Assembly (NCBI GenBank): GCA_003978185.1
Contig: QOAH01000035.1
Coordinates: forward strand, 1 to 7,078
Origin: Candidatus Thioglobus sp.
GTDB taxonomy: Bacteria > Pseudomonadota > Gammaproteobacteria > PS1 > Thioglobaceae
Direction: 5' to 3'
Length of the DNA stretch: 7,078 nt
Shown here in pieces: positions 1 through 5,118 of this stretch. Within the stretch, counting starts at the first letter, position 1. Every line of letters begins with the position of its first letter. Under the pieces are notes generated by a model. The model searched no databases and was not told where the DNA came from. It saw nothing but the letters and a program-made list of their open reading frames with translations. A program made the position numbers and the translations under genes.

Positions 1-1
1 C

Positions 2-55
2 CCTTTGCAAGCATTAATTGACCTAATAGATACTTCAGAGTTGATTAAATTATGA
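2..55 (+). CDS. C-terminal tail of an upstream gene, possibly folK (partial)
   Basis: An open frame runs in from the left edge and gives 17 residues ending ELIKL before a TGA at 53-55. That stop overlaps the panB ATG as ATGA, the usual arrangement of translationally coupled operon genes, which supports a real gene here. The tail (PLQALIDLI... then a short run ending in KL) resembles the C-terminal end of 6-hydroxymethyl-dihydropterin pyrophosphokinase (FolK), and folK often precedes panB in gammaproteobacteria. Seventeen residues are too few to prove this. Another operon gene, such as a deoxynucleoside kinase, is also possible. Confidence 0.45.
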   Translation, partial: PLQALIDLIDTSELIKL

Positions 56-834
56 AGCTTGACCAGTTACAAGCCTTTAAACAGTCTGCAGAAAAGATCA
101 CTTGTTTGACCGCTTATGATAGCTCATTTTCTCAGTTGTTTGATGAATGCGGTGTTGATATTATTTTAGTGGGTGATTCGTTAGGTAATGTAATCCAAGG
201 CGGCGAAAATACGCTCGGTGTCACCATGGAAGATATGATTTACCACACTCAATCAGTAGCAAAAGGCATTAAAGGCTCTTTATTGATTGCTGACATGCCT
301 TATCAAAGTTACGACAATGCTAAACAAACATTGGCAAATGCCCAGCGGTTGATTGATGCGGGCGCACAAATGGTAAAGTTTGAAGGTGGGCAAGAGCACA
401 AGGACTCGTTTAAGATCTTACAAGCCAACAATATCCCGGTCTGTGGGCATTTAGGTCTGCAACCACAATCAGTCATTGAAATGGGTGGCTATAAAGTACA
501 AGGTAAAGACGAGGCGAGTGCCAAGCGAATCATTGACGACGCGTTGGCTCTAGAGGCTTGGGGCGTGAAAACGTTAGTGCTTGAATGCGTGCCTGCAGCA
601 TTAGCCAAGCAAGTTTCTCAAGCATTGAGCATTCCAACCATTGGTATTGGTGCAGGGGTTGATTGTGATGGGCAAGTATTGGTGAGCTACGATATGCTTG
701 GGATTAATACTAAGCACTTACCAAGATTTGTTAAAAACTTTCTAAAAGACAATAATGACATTCAAGGTGCTATTAACGCTTTTATTACAGCGGTTAAAGC
801 CCAGTCATTCCCGGGCAATGAACACAGTTATTAG
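52..834 (+). CDS. panB: 3-methyl-2-oxobutanoate hydroxymethyltransferase PanB
   Basis: PanB is cytoplasmic and transfers a hydroxymethyl group from 5,10-methylene-tetrahydrofolate to 2-oxoisovalerate, giving ketopantoate, the first committed step to pantothenate and CoA. The 260-residue product is close to the usual 264. Family landmarks are all visible: GDSLGN with metal-binding D42, ADMPY with D81, VKFEGG with K109 and E111, GHLGLQPQS around 132-140, and catalytic E178 in LECVP. These match E. coli D45, D84, K112, E114 and E181 with a constant offset of three. The IPTIGIGAG segment (194-202) is also typical. The ATG overlaps the stop of the preceding frame (ATGA) and has only a weak purine stretch upstream, so translation is probably coupled. 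panC follows after 12 bp. I see no damage or missing residues. Confidence 0.97.
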   Translation: MKLDQLQAFKQSAEKITCLTAYDSSFSQLFDECGVDIILVGDSLGNVIQGGENTLGVTMEDMIYHTQSVAKGIKGSLLIADMPYQSYDNAKQTLANAQRLIDAGAQMVKFEGGQEHKDSFKILQANNIPVCGHLGLQPQSVIEMGGYKVQGKDEASAKRIIDDALALEAWGVKTLVLECVPAALAKQVSQALSIPTIGIGAGVDCDGQVLVSYDMLGINTKHLPRFVKNFLKDNNDIQGAINAFITAVKAQSFPGNEHSY

Positions 835-846
835 TTACAAATTTCC

Positions 847-1686
847 GTGAAAACTCATACAACAATTCAATCACTACAAAGCGCAATTGATAGCTGGCGA
901 TCTCAAGGGCAACGTATTGCTTTTGTGCCAACCATGGGCGGTTTACATGACGGGCATTTATCTTTAGTTGCGCTTGCCAAACAAAAGGCTGACAAGGTTA
1001 TAGTGAGTGTGTTTGTAAATCCAACGCAGTTTGGTGAAAATGAAGATTTTGACCAATATCCTAATACACTTGAGCAAGACATTGCGTTGCTAGAGCAGCA
1101 TAAAATTGATGGTTTATACACCCCAAGTATTGAGCAGATTTACCCTCAGGGTTTAGACAGCGACATTGAAGTCGGTGAGGTGGGTGATATTTTGTGTGGC
1201 GCTTCTCGTCCAGGACATTTTGATGGGGTGGTGCAAGTGGTGCGCCGTTTGTTTGAAATTGTTAAACCCAACACGGCTATATTCGGGCAGAAGGATTACC
1301 AACAGTTACTAGTGATCGCACAAATGGCTACTCAATATTTTCCAGAAATTGAGGTGCTGTCACAGCCAACCATTAGAGAGCAAGATGGCTTAGCCATGAG
1401 TACACGTAATCAATATTTGTCGATTGATGAGAGGAAAATCGCACCTCGCTTATATCAAGCATTACTTCAAGCCAAACAGGATTATTTGAATAATACATCA
1501 GTTAGAGTATTAACCAGCACTGCAAAAAATACACTTTCAGAGGGTTTTAAAGTGGATTATTTTGAAGCACTAGATGCAAATACCCTTAAGCAAATCACTG
1601 ATAATACAAGTAAAATTTCTATATTATGCGCAGTATATCTAGGATCAACTCGATTGATTGATAATATAATTTTTAATAAAGGATAA
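847..1686 (+). CDS. panC: pantothenate synthetase (pantoate-beta-alanine ligase) PanC
   Basis: PanC is a cytoplasmic ligase that activates pantoate with ATP and condenses the adenylate with beta-alanine to form pantothenate, directly downstream of PanB chemistry. The 279 residues fit the family (about 280). Visible motifs are FVPTMGGLHDGH (26-37, the HIGH-like nucleotide site), FVNPTQFGENEDFDQYP (56-72), RPGHFDGV (121-128), FGQKDYQQL (146-154) and the KMSKS-like region DGLAMSTRNQYL (180-191). The start is GTG at 847. An in-frame TAG at 832-834 leaves no ATG upstream, and the N terminus aligns with other PanC proteins from this codon. No clear Shine-Dalgarno sequence precedes it, so expression probably relies on panB translation. 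nfuA begins 2 bp after the stop. Confidence 0.97.
   Translation: MKTHTTIQSLQSAIDSWRSQGQRIAFVPTMGGLHDGHLSLVALAKQKADKVIVSVFVNPTQFGENEDFDQYPNTLEQDIALLEQHKIDGLYTPSIEQIYPQGLDSDIEVGEVGDILCGASRPGHFDGVVQVVRRLFEIVKPNTAIFGQKDYQQLLVIAQMATQYFPEIEVLSQPTIREQDGLAMSTRNQYLSIDERKIAPRLYQALLQAKQDYLNNTSVRVLTSTAKNTLSEGFKVDYFEALDANTLKQITDNTSKISILCAVYLGSTRLIDNIIFNKG
1678..1683 (+). promoter_or_regulatory. Shine-Dalgarno sequence of nfuA
   Basis: AAAGGA lies five bases before the nfuA ATG at 1689, inside the last codons of panC. It is one of the few strong ribosome binding sites in the left block and supports independent, possibly higher, translation of nfuA compared with panC. Confidence 0.75.
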
Positions 1687-1688
1687 CC

Positions 1689-2267
1689 ATGTTTAATATT
1701 ACTGACGAAGCCCTAACTTATGTAGCCGAATTATTTGCCCAGCAAGGTGAAGAAGATTTAGGCCTAAAAGTCGATATCGAAAAAGCCGGCACTCCAGCTG
1801 CTGCCGTCACTTTTAATTTTTGCTATTCCAAAGATTTAGGTAAAACTTATTTTAAGTTTGAGTACGAAGGCTTTAATGCTTTTATTGATGAGAGTAATTT
1901 TGATTATTTGAAAGACTCTGAAGTCGCTCTGAAAGAAGACGGCTCCACTAAAAAGCTCACCATTACTGCACCGAATGCTAAAGGCGAAGCACCAAAAGAC
2001 GATGCACCCTTAGAAGAAAAAATTAAATACACTATTGCTGCTGAAGTTAATCCACAGCTAGCCTCACACGGTGGCTTTGTTGAGTTGGTTGAGATTACCG
2101 ATGATATGGATGTGGTGCTTAATTTTGGTGGCGGTTGCCAGGGCTGCTCTTCGGTTAAAGTAACTTTAAAGAATGGTGTAGAATCGCAATTAAAAGCACT
2201 TTATCCGCAGATTAAAAATATCTTAGATTCAACCGATCACTCGCAAAAAGAAAACGCCTATATGTAA
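1689..2267 (+). CDS. nfuA: Fe-S cluster carrier protein NfuA
   Basis: NfuA is a cytoplasmic scaffold/carrier that holds a [4Fe-4S] cluster at a homodimer interface and hands it to target enzymes, especially under oxidative stress or iron limitation. The 192 residues match the E. coli length (191). Residues 1-95 form a degenerate A-type (IscA/HesB-like) domain lacking the usual cysteine triad; only C45 is present, as expected for a targeting rather than cluster-binding domain. After an acidic/lysine linker (about 98-110), residues 111-180 form the NifU-like domain with the C150-x-x-C153 ligand pair in GGGCQGCSS. The C-terminal DHSQKENAYM resembles the E. coli tail. It is placed between panC and an unknown membrane protein gene, with a good ribosome binding site. 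Lipoyl synthase and other radical-SAM enzymes are known NfuA clients, but none is encoded here. Confidence 0.96.
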   Translation: MFNITDEALTYVAELFAQQGEEDLGLKVDIEKAGTPAAAVTFNFCYSKDLGKTYFKFEYEGFNAFIDESNFDYLKDSEVALKEDGSTKKLTITAPNAKGEAPKDDAPLEEKIKYTIAAEVNPQLASHGGFVELVEITDDMDVVLNFGGGCQGCSSVKVTLKNGVESQLKALYPQIKNILDSTDHSQKENAYM

Positions 2268-2281
2268 CTCGATAAGGGTTA

Positions 2282-2290
2282 TGGTATAAC
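2282..2290 (+). promoter_or_regulatory. possible extended -10 element before the membrane protein gene
   Basis: TGGTATAAC has the form of an extended -10 box (TG-N-TATAAC, one mismatch to TATAAT). No good -35 hexamer lies 16-18 bp upstream, which extended -10 promoters can tolerate. A start site six or seven bases downstream would fall at the ATG (2297), giving a leaderless mRNA. In AT-rich DNA such boxes also arise by chance. Confidence 0.25.
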
Positions 2291-2296
2291 TTTGTC

Positions 2297-2803
2297 ATGT
2301 TGACCACAATTAAAGCCAGCGCAGAAGATAGAAAAAGCGCAAAAGCCCCGCACGAGCTGTTCACCATCAACATGGTGATTGTGCATTTGTTCTTTTCATT
2401 GGGCATGATTAAGTTACTTGGCTTTAGTATGGATGGTGCAATTGCAAGCGCTATCGCACTGTCGTTATATATCATTGTTTATACATTTTTCCAAACCAAA
2501 AGAGCTAAAGAAAACGCACCTAATTTGGTGTATTTGCACTGGAAGTTATCATTAGATCGTTACAAATTAGTCATTGGCGCCTATGTATTTTATTTTATTG
2601 TGACTTCATTATCGTTTTTTATCGACACGGATGCACCAGCCAGCATGGATGGAACAAGCATTTTAGATTCGATTTTAAGTTTGCTGGGTATTGTGCCGCT
2701 GTTTTTTGTTATTTTGGTTTCAATGGTATTGGGCTCTGGCTCAATGTTCAACGCAGGGCGTGGTGAGATTGATCAGGCGTTTATGCAAGACCACCCTCAA
2801 TGA
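2297..2803 (+). CDS. unrecognised four-helix inner-membrane protein
   Basis: I do not recognise the family. The 168-residue product has a polar, lysine-rich N-terminal stretch (1-23) and four probable membrane helices at about 24-43, 45-65, 91-109 and 124-147. The loop 66-90 is basic (QTKRAKENAPN, LSLDRYK) and should be cytoplasmic; the loop 110-123 is acidic and should be periplasmic. By the positive-inside rule both termini are cytoplasmic. The tail GRGEIDQAFMQDHPQ is polar. There is no signal peptide, cysteine pair, histidine cluster or catalytic motif that I can identify. It lacks the acidic motifs of PgpA, the membrane enzyme often next to thiL. The gene sits 29 bp after nfuA and overlaps thiL by ATGA. 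The ATG at 2297 is preferred, although the nearest AAGGG is 18 bp away; M26 (2372) is an alternative but would fall in helix 1. A real gene is likely because of its length, hydrophobic pattern and packing. Confidence 0.82.
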   Translation: MLTTIKASAEDRKSAKAPHELFTINMVIVHLFFSLGMIKLLGFSMDGAIASAIALSLYIIVYTFFQTKRAKENAPNLVYLHWKLSLDRYKLVIGAYVFYFIVTSLSFFIDTDAPASMDGTSILDSILSLLGIVPLFFVILVSMVLGSGSMFNAGRGEIDQAFMQDHPQ

Positions 2804-3726
2804 ATGAATTTAAACTGATTGAGCGTTATTTCAATTGGGCTTGTTATCATTCGGTTAGTTTAGGTGTTGGCGATGATTGTGCCATCATTGATGCTACGCC
2901 TAATACCCAAATCGTTACCAGTGTCGATACGCTAATTGAAGGCGTACACTTCCCCAAAAGCACAAGTGCTGCCGATATTGCTTACAAAGCACTAGCGGTT
3001 AATCTAAGTGACTTGGCAGCAATGGGCGCCACACCAAAATACTTCACCTTGGCCTTAACACTACCTGAATTAAATGAAGCATGGTTAAGTGAGTTTTCTG
3101 AGACTTTAAAACAATTGTCAGGTGAATACAAACTTGATTTAATTGGTGGTGACACCACCAAGGGTGCCTTAAGTATCACCATTAACATCATTGGGGAAGT
3201 AGAGGTTGGTAGGGCATTATTACGCTCAGGTGCTGAAATCGATGATTTGATTTATGTTTCTAACACGCTAGGTGATGCGGCTTATGCTTGGAAACAAATT
3301 GAGCAGGGAAGTAGACCTTCAAATTTTTGTTTAGAGCGGTTTAATCGACCAACACCAAGGGTAGGATTAGCGCAAGAGTTAGTAGGCATAGCCAGTGCTT
3401 GTATTGATCTCTCAGATGGTTTGGAACAAGACCTCTCACACATCCTAAAACACTCTAAGGTGGGTGCAAATATTGATATAAATGCTATTCCCTTATCAGA
3501 TGAAGTGAGTGGTTATATTAATACCACACAAGACTGGTGTATTGCGCTGGCTGGTGGTGATGATTATGAGCTATGTTTCAGTGTGCCAAAGATGCATGTT
3601 GAGACTTTAAAAACAATTGAGAAAAATCTAGGCATAACACTAACCAAAATTGGCGTTATTACAAAGAGTCTTGGTTTGGATATTAAAGGGCTGGATAAGA
3701 CTTGCACGTCTTATCAACATTTTTAG
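2800..3726 (+). CDS. thiL: thiamine-monophosphate kinase ThiL
   Basis: ThiL is a cytoplasmic ATP-dependent kinase that converts thiamine monophosphate to thiamine diphosphate, the active cofactor of pyruvate and 2-oxoglutarate dehydrogenases, transketolase and acetolactate synthase. The 308 residues belong to the PurM-like fold family and show its motifs in order: GVGDDCAI (22-29), SVDTLIEGVHF (41-51), YKALAVNLSDLAAMGATP (62-79), IGGDTTKG (115-122), RSGAEIDDLIYV (142-153), IDLSDGLEQDL (202-212) and AGGDDYELCF (251-260). It is slightly shorter than E. coli ThiL (325). The ATG overlaps the stop of the preceding membrane protein gene (ATGA) and has no strong ribosome binding site, implying coupled translation. 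The more common nusB-thiL-pgpA order is not present here. A small hairpin with a T-run follows 75 bp downstream. Confidence 0.97.
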   Translation: MNEFKLIERYFNWACYHSVSLGVGDDCAIIDATPNTQIVTSVDTLIEGVHFPKSTSAADIAYKALAVNLSDLAAMGATPKYFTLALTLPELNEAWLSEFSETLKQLSGEYKLDLIGGDTTKGALSITINIIGEVEVGRALLRSGAEIDDLIYVSNTLGDAAYAWKQIEQGSRPSNFCLERFNRPTPRVGLAQELVGIASACIDLSDGLEQDLSHILKHSKVGANIDINAIPLSDEVSGYINTTQDWCIALAGGDDYELCFSVPKMHVETLKTIEKNLGITLTKIGVITKSLGLDIKGLDKTCTSYQHF

Positions 3727-3856
3727 ATTTTCAAACATCTATCAGAAAATAAATTCCAAATATTTTGTTCTTCTGTATTGGATTTTCAAGTACTTTTTCT
3801 TTCCGCAAGGCGGATTTTATAATCCAACACAGTGGAGGGAGAAAATACGCCGAAAA
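3727..3856. other. convergent intergenic region between thiL and dksA
   Basis: This 130-bp AT-rich gap separates two converging genes. It holds the hairpin/T-run at 3802-3818 and an overlapping second inverted repeat (3812-3825). I see no credible gene in it. The short frames that cross it run from the end of thiL into dksA out of frame and lack family features. Confidence 0.7.
3802..3818 (+). terminator. short hairpin with T-run downstream of thiL
   Basis: TCCGC at 3802-3806 pairs perfectly with GCGGA at 3810-3814 around an AAG loop, followed directly by TTTT (3815-3818). Four of five pairs are G:C. It is short for an intrinsic terminator and its T-run is brief, but it is correctly placed and oriented to end the panB-to-thiL transcript. 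On the minus strand the hairpin is followed by AAAG instead, so it is less suited to terminating dksA. Confidence 0.5.
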
Positions 3857-4267
3857 TCAGACTTCTTTTCGTTCTGCAATGGTCTTGCAATCTATACACT
3901 CATCAGCTGTAGGGCGTGCTTCTAAACGTACTGAAGAGATTTCTGCGCCACAAGTTTTGCAATAGCCATAATCACCTAAATCAATGATGTGTAAGGTTTT
4001 TTCAATTTTACTAATGAGTTTTCTTTCACGATCACGTGTTCTAAGCTCCAACGCAAACTCTTCTTCTAGAGTAGCTCTGTCATTAATATCTGCCACTTGA
4101 GTTGAATCCTCTTGGATGTGAGTAATGGTAGATTCGGCATCACTAATTAACTGCTTTCTCCAAGTATTTAATTTTGTTTGAAAATGTTCGATCTGTCCTG
4201 TGCTCATGAACTCTTCATTTTTAGCGGGTTTGTAAGCGGGAATATCTTGAAAATCAGGTTCTGACAT
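3857..4267 (-). CDS. dksA: RNA polymerase-binding transcription factor DksA
   Basis: DksA inserts a coiled coil into the secondary channel of RNA polymerase and, together with ppGpp, adjusts initiation at rRNA, amino-acid and other promoters in response to starvation. The 136-residue product aligns with E. coli DksA (151) throughout but is shorter at the N terminus. The coiled-coil tip carries the key acidic motif D60-x-x-D63-x-A65 (DINDRA). The segment ELRTRDRERKLISKIEKTL (74-92) is nearly identical to the family. The zinc finger uses C103, C106, C124 and C127, with RLEARPTADECIDC between 114 and 127. All four cysteines are present, so this is a canonical zinc-binding DksA and not a cysteine-poor DksA2. 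The ATG at 4267 is preferred: the residues before M21 (PAYKPAKNEEF) match the E. coli N-terminal region. No clear Shine-Dalgarno sequence precedes it. It converges with thiL and diverges from cbbY. Confidence 0.97.
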   Translation of the reverse strand: MSEPDFQDIPAYKPAKNEEFMSTGQIEHFQTKLNTWRKQLISDAESTITHIQEDSTQVADINDRATLEEEFALELRTRDRERKLISKIEKTLHIIDLGDYGYCKTCGAEISSVRLEARPTADECIDCKTIAERKEV

Positions 4268-4293
4268 AGTGATTGTTAGTTAAAAAAATAATG

Positions 4294-4322
4294 TTTATAC
4301 CGAAACTGACTTAAAATAGCAA
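4294..4322 (-). promoter_or_regulatory. candidate sigma70-type promoter of dksA
   Basis: On the minus strand, TTGCTA (plus coordinates 4317-4322, four of six to TTGACA) is followed by exactly 17 bp and then TATAAA (4294-4299, five of six to TATAAT). The predicted start near 4287 would give a leader of about 20 nt before the dksA ATG. Spacing and position are good for a housekeeping promoter, but this comes from reading the sequence only. Confidence 0.5.
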
Positions 4323-4340
4323 TTTATTTCGTACATTTCT

Positions 4341-4349
4341 TATTATAAA
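4341..4349 (+). promoter_or_regulatory. -10-like AT box just upstream of cbbY
   Basis: TATTATAAA contains two overlapping -10-like hexamers, TATTAT (4341-4346) and TATAAA (4344-4349). No recognisable -35 lies at the right distance, and use of the second hexamer would start transcription at or next to the ATG (4357). Another -10-like hexamer, TAAAAT at 4312-4317, also lacks a -35 partner. As an operon head facing away from dksA, cbbY should have a promoter in this 89-bp gap, but I cannot fix it. Confidence 0.3.
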
Positions 4350-4356
4350 ATTATTT

Positions 4357-5118
4357 ATGACACTAAAAGCACTTATTTTTGATGTTGATGGAACTCTTGC
4401 AAACACTGAGCGTGACGGACATTTGGTCGCCTTTAATTTGGCATTTGAAGAATTAGACCTGGATTGGGTCTGGTCGAACGAACTTTACCACAAATTACTC
4501 GATGTCACCGGTGGGCAGTTACGCATCAAACATTATGTCAATGATTACAAGCCCGATTTTACTTGTGACGATTTAGATGCTTTTGCCGCATCTGTCCATG
4601 CACTCAAAACTGAGATCTATGTGCGCTTAGTCAATGAAGGAAAAATACCTTTAAGACCAGGTGTAGAACGTTTATTTCATGAGGCAAGAGACGCAGGCTT
4701 GAGAATGGCTATTGCTACCACCACCACACCTGCCAATGTTGATGCGTTGATTGCTAATACGCTAGGGCGTGAGGCACTTGATTGGTTTGAGGTAATTGGC
4801 GCAGGCAATGTGGTGCCTAACTTAAAACCAGCGGGCGACATCTACCACTGGGTGTTAGAGCAAATGAACCTAGAGGCTAAAGATTGTATTGCGTTTGAAG
4901 ATTCGCGTAATGGTATTGTTTCGGCAACTGATGCAAATTTAAAAACATTAATCACCACTAACGAATATACTGATTCGCATCAGTTTGACGAGGCAATCGT
5001 TATTCTGAACAATTTAGGCGAGCCAAATAAACCTTTTACATTAATTGAGGGCGACGCTACTGATACTACTTATGTAACGGTTGATTACTTAAAGGAACTA
5101 CATGCCAAGCATTGTTGA
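4357..5118 (+). CDS. cbbY: HAD-family sugar-bisphosphate phosphatase, CbbY type
   Basis: This is a cytoplasmic haloacid-dehalogenase-superfamily phosphatase. CbbY removes a phosphate from xylulose-1,5-bisphosphate, an inhibitory side product of Rubisco, so it protects carbon fixation. HAD motifs are clear: IFDVDGT with nucleophile D9 and acid/base D11, motif II Thr in AIATTTTP (118-125), K157 in NLKPAGDIY, and E181-D182 in FEDSRNG. The cap features (DWVW around 36-39, TGGQLRI 51-57) and the strings RPGVERL and ATTTTPANV resemble the Rhodobacter sphaeroides CbbY I recall, more so than generic phosphoglycolate phosphatases. At 253 residues it is about 20 longer than that protein, the extra lying at the C terminus (about 222-253). 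No strong ribosome binding site precedes the ATG. It is not next to Rubisco genes here but overlaps ilvA by 17 bp. The exact substrate is inferred; another HAD hexose or pentose phosphatase activity is possible. Confidence 0.85.
   Translation: MTLKALIFDVDGTLANTERDGHLVAFNLAFEELDLDWVWSNELYHKLLDVTGGQLRIKHYVNDYKPDFTCDDLDAFAASVHALKTEIYVRLVNEGKIPLRPGVERLFHEARDAGLRMAIATTTTPANVDALIANTLGREALDWFEVIGAGNVVPNLKPAGDIYHWVLEQMNLEAKDCIAFEDSRNGIVSATDANLKTLITTNEYTDSHQFDEAIVILNNLGEPNKPFTLIEGDATDTTYVTVDYLKELHAKHC
5093..5096 (+). promoter_or_regulatory. Shine-Dalgarno sequence fixing the ilvA start
   Basis: AGGA within AAAGGAAC lies five bases before the ATG at 5102, inside the end of cbbY. It supports that ATG, and hence the 17-bp overlap between cbbY and ilvA, as real. 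Confidence 0.75.

Noticed and set aside
903..1121. Minus-strand open frame opposite panC
   Set aside because: Cysteine/serine-rich composition typical of antisense shadow; lies wholly within a well-conserved panC segment.
2281..2289. Two-codon frame ATG GTA TAA just after AAGGG, considered as a leader micro-ORF
   Set aside because: The AAGGG is only two bases from the ATG, too close for a good ribosome binding site, and the same bases are better explained as a -10-like box or chance.
2212..2475. Minus-strand open frame across the nfuA/membrane-protein junction
   Set aside because: Antisense to two better-supported genes, with no recognisable domain.
2297..2803. Membrane protein next to thiL as PgpA (phosphatidylglycerophosphatase A)
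   Set aside because: Length is similar, but the conserved acidic catalytic motifs of PgpA and its sequence pattern are absent.
2982..3191. Minus-strand open frame opposite thiL
   Set aside because: Mirror of conserved ThiL motifs; no independent evidence.
3650..3965. Two plus-strand open frames (3650-3925 and 3765-3965) crossing the thiL end, the gap and the dksA 3' end
   Set aside because: They overlap thiL or dksA out of frame, their products show no family motif, and dksA on the other strand is certain.
3781..4255. Ten-base inverted match GATTTTCAAG (3781-3790) with CTTGAAAATC (4246-4255) flanking dksA
   Set aside because: The match does not extend beyond ten AT-rich bases, and the second copy is inside dksA coding sequence; probably chance.
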